DNA of 64,000 bases from assembly GCF_029335485.1 (NCBI RefSeq), contig NZ_JARJLM010000163.1, positions 1 through 64,000 of the forward strand, given 5' to 3'. The first letter of the stretch is position 1; each line of letters starts with the position of its first letter. Positions 17,950 through 26,358 of this stretch are shown here, piece by piece. The notes beneath the pieces were generated by a model that was not told the DNA's origin, made no database searches, and saw only the letters and a program-made list of their open reading frames with translations. Origin of the DNA: Cupriavidus basilensis (GTDB taxonomy: Bacteria; Pseudomonadota; Gammaproteobacteria; Burkholderiales; Burkholderiaceae). The position numbers and the translations under genes are program-made.

Positions 17950-18669
17950 ATGAGCCAACCGTATCTTTCAGTACGTGAACTGCAAGCCAGCTACGGCCGA
18001 GCGCAGGTGCTCTTCGACGTTTCGTTCGACGTTCTGCCTGGTCAAGTGATCACGCTGCTCGGGCGAAATGGAATGGGGCGTTCCACCACCGTCAAGTGCC
18101 TGTTCGGCATGCTGGCCGCCAAGGCCGGCGAGATCGAAGTCGGTGGCCTTCGCACGACAGCCTTGCCGTCGCACCGTATCGCTCGCCAGGGTCTCGCGCT
18201 GGTGCCGGAAGGCAGGCAGATCTTTACGGAGCTTACCGTCGAGGAGAACCTGCTCGCTACGGCTCGGGATGCCCGCGCGGACAACAAGGCAAGTCCCTGG
18301 ACTCTGGAGCGTGTCTACAGCTTCTTCCCGAGACTAAAGGAGCGACGCAGCAACTTGGGCTGGCAGCTCTCGGGCGGAGAACAGCAGATGCTCGCCATCG
18401 GGCGGGCGCTGATGACCAATCCGCGGCTGCTTGTCCTCGACGAGGCTACCGAGGGTCTTGCGCCGGTCATCCGCGAGGAGATCTGGCGCACGCTAGCCGA
18501 TCTAAAACGCGACGGATTGGCCCAGATCGTGATCGACAAGAACGTGAGTCGATTGCTACGCCTGGCGGATCGCCACTACGTCCTCGAAAAAGGACGGATC
18601 GTGTGGGAAGGCGACTCCGAGGCCCTGAAGGCACAACCTGACATCGTCCACCAGTATCTTGGAGTCTAA
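17950..18669 (+). CDS. LIV-type ABC transporter ATPase (LivF-like)
   Basis: 239 residues, start after GAAGGAGAACTC. It has ABC signature LSGGEQQMLAIGRAL, Walker B LLVLDEATEGLAP and the LivF-type ending VWEGDSEALKAQ. The Walker A reads GRNGMGRSTT, so the invariant lysine is replaced by arginine; this could lower ATP hydrolysis by this subunit unless it is tolerated in the subfamily. The histidine of the H-loop is also not obvious (VIDKNVSRLLRLAD, where many LivF proteins have VEQN). It completes the five-gene transporter inside the nag operon. Confidence 0.88.
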   Translation: MSQPYLSVRELQASYGRAQVLFDVSFDVLPGQVITLLGRNGMGRSTTVKCLFGMLAAKAGEIEVGGLRTTALPSHRIARQGLALVPEGRQIFTELTVEENLLATARDARADNKASPWTLERVYSFFPRLKERRSNLGWQLSGGEQQMLAIGRALMTNPRLLVLDEATEGLAPVIREEIWRTLADLKRDGLAQIVIDKNVSRLLRLADRHYVLEKGRIVWEGDSEALKAQPDIVHQYLGV

Positions 18670-18673
18670 CGAC

Positions 18674-19312
18674 ATGAAGCTCTACAGTTTCTTCCGCAGC
18701 GGCAGCTCGCATCGCCTGCGCATTGCGCTCAACCTCAAGGGGCTCGCCTATGAGCATTTCGCCGTCGATCTCCGGCGCGACGAGCACCTGGGAGAGGCCT
18801 ACAGGGCCATTAACCCACAGCAACTGGTTCCGGCGCTGGACATCGAAGACACCACCTTGATCCAATCGCCCGCCATCATCGAATGGCTGGAGGAACGCTA
18901 CCCGGAACCGCCGCTGCTCCCTTCCGATACGCTAGAGCGGGCACATGTGCGTGCGCTGGCGGCGATCGTGGGATGCGATATCCATCCGATCAACAACCGA
19001 AGAATCCTGGAGGCGCTGCGCCAGCGCTTCAGCGCCGACGAAGCGGCGGTGAACCACTGGTGCGACATGTGGATCGGCGCCGGCTTCGACGCGTTCGAGG
19101 CTCTGGTTGCGTCCGGCAGCCCCGCCGGCCACTTCTCCTTCGGAGACCGCCCCACGCTGGCCGACGTCTACCTTGTCCCGCAGATCGAGAGCGCTCGCCG
19201 GTTCAAGGTCGACTTGGAGCGCTGGCCCAGACTTCTCGCGATCGACGCCGCGTGCGCAAAGGTCGAGGCGTTCCAGCGTGCTGCGCCAATGGTTCAACCG
19301 GATGCCTGCTGA
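18674..19312 (+). CDS. nagL: Maleylpyruvate isomerase, zeta-class GST
   Basis: 212 residues, exactly the usual NagL length, from ATG at 18674, four bases past the transporter stop. The zeta-class glutathione site is clear: YSFFRSGSSHRLRIALNLKG (Ser-Ser-x-x motif), then NPQQLVPAL and IQSPAIIEWLEERYP. The C-terminal helical domain has FGDRPTLADVYLVPQ. It isomerises maleylpyruvate to fumarylpyruvate with glutathione. A maleylacetoacetate isomerase role is the alternative, but with NagI and NagK in the same operon NagL is the better call. Confidence 0.9.
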   Translation: MKLYSFFRSGSSHRLRIALNLKGLAYEHFAVDLRRDEHLGEAYRAINPQQLVPALDIEDTTLIQSPAIIEWLEERYPEPPLLPSDTLERAHVRALAAIVGCDIHPINNRRILEALRQRFSADEAAVNHWCDMWIGAGFDAFEALVASGSPAGHFSFGDRPTLADVYLVPQIESARRFKVDLERWPRLLAIDAACAKVEAFQRAAPMVQPDAC

Positions 19313-19582
19313 GTCCAGCGCAGCACATGCTAGACCAACCCGCAAGGAGGTTCTTGGCAGCGCGTCGGCTTGATCTCCCGGTACAGTGTGGAGGCTGCCG
19401 CCGCCTCGGCGCCCGCACTCAGTGAGCGATTTGCGGGCGGCGGCAAGCGCATGCGGCGCATGGGTATAGTGCGCTCGCTGCATTGCGGGTAACTCCCAGG
19501 TAGCGGTTCCGGCACGCCTGGCTGGCAATTGCGTAATAATTAGCCACTGATGCAATTTGCGCATGCAATGCGAATGTGGACC

Positions 19583-20488
19583 ATGAGACGGAAGATTCCC
19601 AGCACGATCGCCCTTGCCGTGTTTGAAGCGGCAGCCAGGCAAGGCAGCTTTGCGCGTGCCGCGAATGAGGTTTGCCTGACGGAGAGTGCGGTCAGCCGAC
19701 AAATCGCGACGTTGGAGACGTACCTCGGCGTAAAGCTGTTCACACGCGTGCGCAAACAGGTCATCCTGAACGACGCTGGACGGCTTTACCTCAAAAACAT
19801 CGCCCGCAATCTCTCCGATATCGAGGCGCATACCGCCGCCCTGATGACGCATAAAGGCGTGGGCGGTGTACTGGAACTCGCCGTCATTCCCACCTTCGCC
19901 AATCGCTGGCTACTGCCCAGACTGCGAGACTTCCGCGCACGTCATCCTGACATCATCCTCAATCTTTCGGAGCGCCCGCTGCCGTTCAGCTTTGACGAGA
20001 CGAACTTCGATGCGGCACTGAATTTCGATCATCCCTCCTGGACCAACGTGGTCAAGGTGGATCTGTTCGACGAAGAGCTCGTGCCGATCGTCAGCCCGCG
20101 CTACTTCGACACCCTGCGGCTGAATGCTCCGGCAGACCTGACGCGCTTCCCGCTGCTCCATAAGTCCACTCGGCCGGAGGCCTGGAAGCACTGGTTCGAA
20201 ATAACCGGCGTCTCGGACTTTACCCCTGTGCCCGGCATGCACTTCGAGCTATACGGCATGGTGATCGAAGCGGCGCGGGCCGGCTTGGGCGCCGGGCTTG
20301 TGCCCAAGGTCTATGTGCAGGACGAGGTCGAACGCAATGACCTGGTCGTCCCTTTTGACCTGCCCCTCAAGCATGAAAAGCGCTATTGCCTCGTCTATCC
20401 CGAACGCAAGAAGGATTCCGAACTGGTACAGGTCTTCCGAAACTGGGTGGTGAGCATCGAGGCCGAATTCGTGGTAGGAGTCAAGTAG
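19583..20488 (+). CDS. LysR-family regulator (GcvA-like)
   Basis: 301 residues from the ATG giving MRRKIPSTIALAVFEAA; other in-frame ATGs at 19550 and 19574 cannot be excluded as no clear ribosome site marks any. The winged helix-turn-helix spans about residues 8-65 (SFARAANEVCLTESAVSRQI). The effector domain has FANRWLLPRLRDF and DAALNFDHP, typical of the GcvA/AmpR branch. It lies between the nag genes and the aldehyde dehydrogenase operon on the same strand, and may control the latter. No operator was assigned. Confidence 0.88.
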   Translation: MRRKIPSTIALAVFEAAARQGSFARAANEVCLTESAVSRQIATLETYLGVKLFTRVRKQVILNDAGRLYLKNIARNLSDIEAHTAALMTHKGVGGVLELAVIPTFANRWLLPRLRDFRARHPDIILNLSERPLPFSFDETNFDAALNFDHPSWTNVVKVDLFDEELVPIVSPRYFDTLRLNAPADLTRFPLLHKSTRPEAWKHWFEITGVSDFTPVPGMHFELYGMVIEAARAGLGAGLVPKVYVQDEVERNDLVVPFDLPLKHEKRYCLVYPERKKDSELVQVFRNWVVSIEAEFVVGVK

Positions 20489-20560
20489 GCCAGCGCCCAT
20501 AAAGGGCATTATGCGCTACCTTGATAGCCAGAATTCTTGTACCCCGGGCGCACGCGTTCG

Positions 20561-20899
20561 ATGGAGCCTCGGGATCCCATCCTCGGCCTGAACGAACCGT
20601 TTGCGCAAGACACGCTTCCTGAAACGGTCAATCCGTGGGCACCTGTTACGACGACGCGGGCAAGCTTCCGTTGCTCGGCTGTGTGGCGGAAGCCGAAGGC
20701 GCGCTGGTCGCGTCGCAGCCTGCGCGGCTATCAGCCGATAGACAGCCCAACCGCCGTTCAGGATGAAGTCCTTCCCATCATATTCGGGACAAACGCAGCC
20801 CTGTCGCCACCGCCCAAGCCCACGCAGATGCAGTACTTGCGCGAGCTTGCAGCCATCTATGTGGCGTCGATTCGGAGTGCATCTGCGTTGCAGCACTGA
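20561..20899 (+). pseudogene. Decayed 5' fragment of an aromatic/aspartate aminotransferase
   Basis: Reading in one frame gives RDPILGLNEPFAQDT, which matches the N-terminus of TyrB/AspC aminotransferases. From about 20644 the match continues in a different frame as YDDAGKLPLLGCVAEAEGAL, and from about 20725 it returns to the first frame as RGYQPID and PIIFG. These three pieces lie in family order (N-terminus, strand with the tyrosine pair, Leu-Phe-Gly). At least two frameshifts and the absence of the remaining roughly 300 residues mean no enzyme is made. It sits in the 595-base space between a LysR gene and an aldehyde dehydrogenase gene, and is probably a relic of a rearrangement. Confidence 0.65.
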
Positions 20900-21083
20900 G
20901 CAGCCGAGATCTGCAGCACGTGGCCTATGCTCACCATCTGCGCGCTGTCGCGCAAAGATCATGAAAAAACCTCATCAACACTGGAGTTCTTCTCGTTTGC
21001 CGCTGGAAAGCGCTGTCACCAGAATGACGTTCAGGAAGCGAAATGCACGCTGACCTTGCTACCAATCTCAGGGGACAACATCC

Positions 21084-22565
21084 ATGCAAACGCGATACCA
21101 GCTCTTTATCAACAACGAATGGGTCGACTCGAGCCAGGGCCAGTGGTTCGCATCCCTCGACCCGTTCACTGGCGAGCCGTGGGCAGAAATTCCGCGAGGC
21201 ACGCGCGAAGATGTCGACCGTGCCGCGCAGGCAGCGGCCGTCGCCATGAAGGGGCCCTGGTCGAAGCTCTCCCCCACCAACCGTGGCATGCTGCTCTACA
21301 AGCTGGCGGGCCTGATCGAAGACAACATCGACCTGCTAACGGAGGTGGAAGCCCGCGACAACGGCAAACTGCGCAGCGAAGTGCGGGGCCAGGTTGGCTA
21401 TGTCGCCAAGTACTTCTACTACTACGCGGGTATGGCCGACAAGATCCAAGGCGCCGTGGTGCCGATGGACAAGCCGAAGGTGTTCAACTACACCCGGATG
21501 GAACCGGTAGGCGTCGTTGGCACGATTACGCCGTGGAACTCCTCCCTGCTGCTGACCGCATGGAAGGTGGCTCCAGCCTTGTGTGCGGGCAACACCATCG
21601 TGGCAAAGCCCTCCGAACATACGTCGGTGTCGCTACTTGAGCTGGCCAAACTGTTTGTCAAGGCCGGCTTCCCTCCGGGCGTCTTCAATGTGGTGACGGG
21701 ATTCGGCAAGGACGTTGGCGAGCCGCTGGTCGAGCATCCGCTGGTGCCGATGATTGCGTTCACAGGTGGGGACGAAGGTGGCCGTCGCGTCAATCTGGCT
21801 GCGGCTGCGCACTTCAAGAAGGTCACGCTGGAACTGGGCGGCAAGTCGCCGAACATCGTCTTCGACGATGCCGACCTGGCGAACGCGGCCAATGGTGTCA
21901 TCACCGGCATCTTCTCCGCCGGCGGCCAGACTTGCATGGCGGGCTCACGGCTACTGTTGCAGGAGAGCATTCATGATGAATTCGTCGATCGCCTGATCTC
22001 CATCACCAGCAAAGCCAAACTGGGGGATCCGTCGCGCGCCGACGTGCAAATGGGACCGGTGGCAACACGCCCGCAATTCGAGAAGGTGGTGGACTATATC
22101 CGTATCGCCAAGGAAGACGGTGCAACCTGCGCGTTCGGTGGCAATGTCCGGAGCGGTCCCGATTTTGGTGCCGGTCAGTTCGTGGAGCCCACGATCTTTA
22201 CCAATGTCACCAACGACATGCGTATCGCGCAGGAAGAGGTGTTCGGCCCAGTGCTGTCTGTGCTGAAGTTCAAGGACGAAGACGATGCTTTGCGCATCGC
22301 CAATGACATCCGGTTTGGCCTGGCTGCAGGGGTATGGACCAAGAGCCTGCACCGGACCATGTACATGTCGGATCGGTTGCAGGCAGGCACGGTCTGGATC
22401 AACAACTACCGTTCCACCAGCTTCACTACGCCGTTCGGCGGTTACAAGGACAGCGGTCTGGGCCGCGAAGGCGGGATGGAAGCGGTGAAGGAGTTCATGG
22501 AGACCAAGAGCGTATGGATCTCCACCGACCTGGAAATGCCTGACCCGTTCATCCGCAAGTACTGA
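21084..22565 (+). CDS. NAD(P)-dependent aldehyde dehydrogenase
   Basis: 493 residues, start after CAGGGGACAACATCC. ALDH superfamily residues are intact: Asn151 in PWNSS, the nucleotide-site Lys in VAKPSEHT, general-base Glu250 in LELGGKSPN, and catalytic Cys284 in GGQTCMAGS; EEVFGPVLSV follows. The FTGGDEGGRRV segment has Asp-Glu in place of the more usual Ser/Thr-x-x. It oxidises an aldehyde to its acid in the cytosol; the substrate is not clear from sequence. It shares an operon with a flavoprotein and a Bug receptor, which suggests degradation of an imported organic acid. Confidence 0.9.
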   Translation: MQTRYQLFINNEWVDSSQGQWFASLDPFTGEPWAEIPRGTREDVDRAAQAAAVAMKGPWSKLSPTNRGMLLYKLAGLIEDNIDLLTEVEARDNGKLRSEVRGQVGYVAKYFYYYAGMADKIQGAVVPMDKPKVFNYTRMEPVGVVGTITPWNSSLLLTAWKVAPALCAGNTIVAKPSEHTSVSLLELAKLFVKAGFPPGVFNVVTGFGKDVGEPLVEHPLVPMIAFTGGDEGGRRVNLAAAAHFKKVTLELGGKSPNIVFDDADLANAANGVITGIFSAGGQTCMAGSRLLLQESIHDEFVDRLISITSKAKLGDPSRADVQMGPVATRPQFEKVVDYIRIAKEDGATCAFGGNVRSGPDFGAGQFVEPTIFTNVTNDMRIAQEEVFGPVLSVLKFKDEDDALRIANDIRFGLAAGVWTKSLHRTMYMSDRLQAGTVWINNYRSTSFTTPFGGYKDSGLGREGGMEAVKEFMETKSVWISTDLEMPDPFIRKY

Positions 22566-22589
22566 TACTCGACAATGAGGAGACACGTC

Positions 22590-24071
22590 ATGAGCACTGC
22601 ACACAGTGCCACCCGCTTCGACGTAGTTGTGATCGGTTGCGGCATCTCCGGCCTATCGGCCGCAGTAGCCGCGGCAAGCCAGGGGGTGAGCGTCGCCGTA
22701 CTCGAACGTGCCACCCGCGAGGAATTCGGCGGCAATACCCGGTGGACAGAAGCCTACCTCCGAATGAAGAGTGACTCGGAGGTCAGCGACGACTTCGACG
22801 ACATGCTCAGCGCAAACGCGGGCGACAATCTCGATCCCAATGTCATCCGCAGCATGGCGGCGCCCTACGAGAACTGGCCGTCTTATGTCAAGGCGCATGG
22901 CATGCCGGACCCAGAGCTGCTCTCTACGCTGTCGAGCCAGGCAGGGCCGACAGTGCAGTGGCTCAAGACCTTTGGTATTCGCTTCGATGCCCTGCCCACC
23001 TATTTCGTTACCGCCGCAGCACCTAGGCTGATGCCCGTAGGCGGCGGACTAGCCATGATCGAGTCCTTGCACGCGCACGCGTCGGATCTCGGGGTGAAGT
23101 TCTTCTACGAGACTACCGCTACCCGCCTAGCACGCCGCGACGCCGAGGGGGATCTCAGGCTGAGCCTTGTGGACAGCGATGGCAACGCCTTCGAATTGCG
23201 GGGCCGCAACGTAGTGGTTGCCTCGGGCGGCTTCGAAGGCAACCAGGAAATGCTGACCCAGTATCTGGGCCAGGCAGCGCGCTATGTACGCCCAGTGGCG
23301 CGAGGCGGGTACTACAACAAGGGGGAGGGTATTCGCATGGCACTGGACCTGGGCGCAGCGCCCGCGGGTGACTTCAGCTCCTTTCACGCTGAACCGCTAG
23401 ATCCGCGCTCTGCCCAGGTGGAAGCCCTGGTGATGAATTTTCCCTACGGCATCCTCGTCAATAAGCTCGGACAACGATTCACCGATGAAGCCCCGGGGCC
23501 GGTCGATGTTCACTACGACCATATCTCCCGCGCGTTCAAGGATCAGCCAGATGGCATCGCGTACGTCATCTTTGACGAACGCATCCATGATGTACCGAAT
23601 TGGAAGAAAGGCATACGTACCGATCAGCCGCCACTGCAGGCGGCAACGCTAGCGGAATTGGCGAAGAAATGCGGCATCTCCCAGGAAGGGCTTGAGCAGA
23701 CAGTGCGTGCCTTCAATGCGGCCTGCCAGCCCGGCGAGTTCAGTCCGCTTCAGGAAGACCACCTCTGCACGGTGGGCATTCAGCCATGCAAGTCCAACTG
23801 GTCTCGCCCAATCGATACAGGCCCGTACTACGCTTACCCGATCATGCCCGGCATCTGCTTTACGTTCGGCGGCATCAAGGTCAACCGCAACGCCCAGGTG
23901 GTGGACACCGACGGCAAGACGATTCCCGGGCTCTACGCTGCGGGCGAAGCCTCAGGACTGTACTACCAGGTGTACACCGGCGCGACTTCGGTCATGCGTG
24001 GGGCAGTCTTCGGCAAGCTGGCCGGCGAGCATGCTGCTGCGCTGGTACGCGGTAGCCCAGATCACTCTTGA
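22590..24071 (+). CDS. FAD-dependent flavoprotein of fumarate reductase / tricarballylate dehydrogenase type
   Basis: 493 residues from the ATG after GAGGAGACACGTC. The N-terminal dinucleotide motif DVVVIGCGISGLSAAVAA and EFGGNTRWT mark an FAD_binding_2 protein. VVVASGGFEGNQEM and the C-terminal IPGLYAAGEASGLYY are typical of TcuA-like and 3-ketosteroid dehydrogenase-like members, with a fumarate-reductase catalytic domain between. No signal peptide or haem motif, so it is cytosolic. It follows the aldehyde dehydrogenase by 24 bases. Tricarballylate-like oxidation is possible, but no TcuB partner is nearby, so the substrate is left open. Confidence 0.85.
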   Translation: MSTAHSATRFDVVVIGCGISGLSAAVAAASQGVSVAVLERATREEFGGNTRWTEAYLRMKSDSEVSDDFDDMLSANAGDNLDPNVIRSMAAPYENWPSYVKAHGMPDPELLSTLSSQAGPTVQWLKTFGIRFDALPTYFVTAAAPRLMPVGGGLAMIESLHAHASDLGVKFFYETTATRLARRDAEGDLRLSLVDSDGNAFELRGRNVVVASGGFEGNQEMLTQYLGQAARYVRPVARGGYYNKGEGIRMALDLGAAPAGDFSSFHAEPLDPRSAQVEALVMNFPYGILVNKLGQRFTDEAPGPVDVHYDHISRAFKDQPDGIAYVIFDERIHDVPNWKKGIRTDQPPLQAATLAELAKKCGISQEGLEQTVRAFNAACQPGEFSPLQEDHLCTVGIQPCKSNWSRPIDTGPYYAYPIMPGICFTFGGIKVNRNAQVVDTDGKTIPGLYAAGEASGLYYQVYTGATSVMRGAVFGKLAGEHAAALVRGSPDHS

Positions 24072-24136
24072 CGCTGCAAGGAGCGCAACCAAAGCGCATC
24101 GCATAAGGCGCGATAGACAAAAACCAGGAGACGATC

Positions 24137-25153
24137 ATGATTTTCGAAGCAAAAGCGAGGCGCCTCGTCACAGGCGTCCGGATAGGTCTACGCGTAGCTG
24201 CCACTGCTTTCGCCATCGCAGCCGCGGTTGGAGGCGCGCAGTCTGTCCATGCACAGCCGGGTTGGACACCGTCCAGACCCCTCCGACTGGTCGTGCCGTA
24301 TGCACCGGGAGGTGGCACGGACGTGCTGGCAAGGCTGGTGGTGGCCGGCATCGGCAACGGCCTCGGGCAACCGATCGTGGTCGAGAACCGTCCCGGGGCC
24401 AATGGCGTGATCGGCGCGAACGTCGTCTATGGTTCACCGCCCGACGGCCTCACCCTGCTCTTTGCGGCTGCCGATTTCATCTCGGTGGCCCCCTACATCC
24501 ACAAGAAGGTGGTGCAGTTTCAACCCAACGGATTCCGCCCAGTGGCGCCCGTGGCGAAGATGGGTTTTGTACTCGCCGGGCGTCCGGACGCCGATACGAA
24601 GACCGTGCAGGATATCGTCGCGAAGGCCAAAACAAATCTGCTCTCGTACGGCCACTGGGGACCCGGCAGCATGGCCCAAATGGGGATGGAGCTCCTGAAG
24701 ACAAACGCCCATATCGATAATATGCTGGAAGTGCCATTCGGCGGCGCCGCGCCGGTCATGACTGCGGTAATGGGTGGGCAGATCGACTACGCGTTCATCC
24801 CGACACCCCTTGCCGTCGCCAACAGGACCAAGTTGCGCCTCTACGCGCTGGGCTCTCCCGAGCGGTTCCCGTCGATCAAGGACATTCCGACTCTGACCGA
24901 GATTGGCTACACCGTGGATGCCGATACGTGGTTCGGCGTCCTAGCGCCGCCCAATACGCCGCAAGCCATCGTCGATACCATTCAGGCGCAAGTTGTACGT
25001 GTCACCAGTCAGGCCGAGTTTCGCTCACGCATGGCAGACATGGGCTACACGCCCATCACAATCGACCCGAAGAAGTTCGGTGAATTCGTCCAGGCGGAAA
25101 ACCAGCGCTGGGGGGCAGCCGTCAAAGCTGCCCGGATTCGTATCGAGGATTAG
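24137..25153 (+). CDS. Bug/TctC-family periplasmic solute-binding protein
   Basis: 338 residues, start after CAGGAGACGATC. A long signal peptide (RIGLRVAATAFAIAAAVGG...VHAQ, about 38 residues) precedes RPLRLVVPYAPGGGTDVLAR, the hallmark of Bordetella uptake gene (Bug) receptors, with VVENRPGANGVIGA and the C-terminal FGEFVQAENQRW. These bind carboxylates in the periplasm for tripartite tricarboxylate transporters; the membrane TctAB partners are not in the window, which is usual for orphan Bug genes. As the last gene of the operon it probably brings in the substrate of the upstream dehydrogenases. Confidence 0.92.
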   Translation: MIFEAKARRLVTGVRIGLRVAATAFAIAAAVGGAQSVHAQPGWTPSRPLRLVVPYAPGGGTDVLARLVVAGIGNGLGQPIVVENRPGANGVIGANVVYGSPPDGLTLLFAAADFISVAPYIHKKVVQFQPNGFRPVAPVAKMGFVLAGRPDADTKTVQDIVAKAKTNLLSYGHWGPGSMAQMGMELLKTNAHIDNMLEVPFGGAAPVMTAVMGGQIDYAFIPTPLAVANRTKLRLYALGSPERFPSIKDIPTLTEIGYTVDADTWFGVLAPPNTPQAIVDTIQAQVVRVTSQAEFRSRMADMGYTPITIDPKKFGEFVQAENQRWGAAVKAARIRIED

Positions 25154-25324
25154 GAACCAAGGATTCCCGCGTCGCCATCTCCAGTTCCCACTGGCAAGGG
25201 GCGGGGGCTCTTGGCATCGCTCCACTATGAACAAAGCAGCACAGCTCGCGCCCGGTTCAACTCCGCTGTTGCCGTAACGCTGATTCGCCGAAACAGGTCA
25301 TGCAAAGGCCACCTCTGGATAGCG

Positions 25325-25468
25325 CTATAGCGCGTTAGCCTTTCCGGTCGGTGCCACAACATCCTCGAGACCCAGGATGACGCAGCCCGCACCACTGGCG
25401 GCTGCATTGTCGAAACGCTCGGGCCGATCACCGGGAACGAAGGGGCAACTGTGGGGTCGTGTCGACAT
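25325..25468 (-). pseudogene. Truncated CitE-like (HpcH/HpaI family) lyase, N-terminal 47 residues
   Basis: Immediately after the stop of the hydratase gene an ATG opens CPFVPGDRPERFDNAAASGA and GCVILGLEDVVAP, the standard N-terminus of citrate lyase beta / citramalyl-CoA lyase proteins (about 270-300 residues). The frame stops after 47 residues and I find no continuation in any frame in the 170 bases before the convergent Bug gene. The canonical aspartate in ILDLEDAV has become Gly. It was the last gene of the CoA operon and has lost its catalytic barrel, so it cannot act as a lyase. Confidence 0.7.
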
Positions 25469-25472
25469 GGCT

Positions 25473-26357
25473 TCAACTCTGTGGTGCGAAACGAGCAAAG
25501 GCTTCCACTGCCACGCGGCCATCCGGTGCCACCGCGTGCAGCGCCAGCGCACCCTTCCCGGCCTCGTCGGCGCATAGGGTGAACGGCTGGCCTGCAAACA
25601 ATGGCTGCATGCCCCGGAACTCGAAAGCCGCCAGGGACAGACCCGGCCGCAGCGATGCCGCGAAGCCCTGCAGCAGCGTGGCGGCAAGTGGTCCGTGCAC
25701 GACGAGACCGCGGTAACCTTCCTCTACCTGTGCATAAGGGAGGTCATAGTGAATGCGGTGCCCGTTGAAAGTCAGGGCCGAGTAGCGGAACAGCAGCACG
25801 GCATCGGGGTTCACCGTACGTTTCCAAGGCGCCAGCAGGGGTGCAGGCGTAACTGCGCGCTCAGGAATGGTGCTCCCCCCGCTTGCGGGCGCGAGCGGCG
25901 TGGCCGCGCGGTACACGATATCTTGCTCCTCTTCGATACACGTGCGCCCACCGCTGGCAACGCTGTGCGCCACGGTCACGAAGCACATAGGGCCGCTCTT
26001 GCCCTCCTTCGGCGTAATGCGCAGGATGCGGCTGGAGCGCTCGGCCTCGGCGCCCACCTGCAGCGACGCCAGGTAGCGGATGCGGCTGCCCGCCCACATG
26101 CGGCGCGGCAAGTTAATGGGAGGCAGGAAGCTATTGGCGGCGCGGCGCGGATGGCCGTCATCTCCCAGCGCGCTCTGGCGCGCCACCGGGTTAAAGAACA
26201 GCCAGTGCCAGCCCGGCGGCAGCGGTTGGCCCTCGGTCGGCGCCCCCTCCAGGTCGAGCGTGGCCGCCAGCGCGGCCACCGGCGCGGCATCGATGCGCGC
26301 GCGCAGCGTTTCCTCGCGGCCGACCCAGCCGGTCCAGTCGTCCAGGCTTGTATCCAT
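25473..26357 (-). CDS. HTD2/MaoC-type hydratase, mesaconyl/itaconyl-CoA hydratase-like
   Basis: 294 residues. The N-terminal FAS1-like dehydratase domain (about 1-160) contains GWHWLFFNP and GRTCIEEEQDIVYR, and the C-terminal MaoC hot-dog domain contains FRYSALTFNGHRIHYD and YRGLVVHGPLAATLL, which holds the catalytic Asp/His pair. This layout is that of mesaconyl-C4-CoA, 3-methylfumaryl-CoA and itaconyl-CoA hydratases, which add water to branched C5 dicarboxyl-CoA esters. Its place between a CaiB/BaiF CoA-transferase and a CitE remnant matches a C5-dicarboxylate module; the exact substrate is inferred. Confidence 0.85.
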   Translation of the reverse strand: MDTSLDDWTGWVGREETLRARIDAAPVAALAATLDLEGAPTEGQPLPPGWHWLFFNPVARQSALGDDGHPRRAANSFLPPINLPRRMWAGSRIRYLASLQVGAEAERSSRILRITPKEGKSGPMCFVTVAHSVASGGRTCIEEEQDIVYRAATPLAPASGGSTIPERAVTPAPLLAPWKRTVNPDAVLLFRYSALTFNGHRIHYDLPYAQVEEGYRGLVVHGPLAATLLQGFAASLRPGLSLAAFEFRGMQPLFAGQPFTLCADEAGKGALALHAVAPDGRVAVEAFARFAPQS

Positions 26358-26358
26358 C

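Noticed and set aside
20516..20962. 148-residue minus-strand frame
   Set aside because: Arg-rich without domains and antisense to the recognisable aminotransferase relic.
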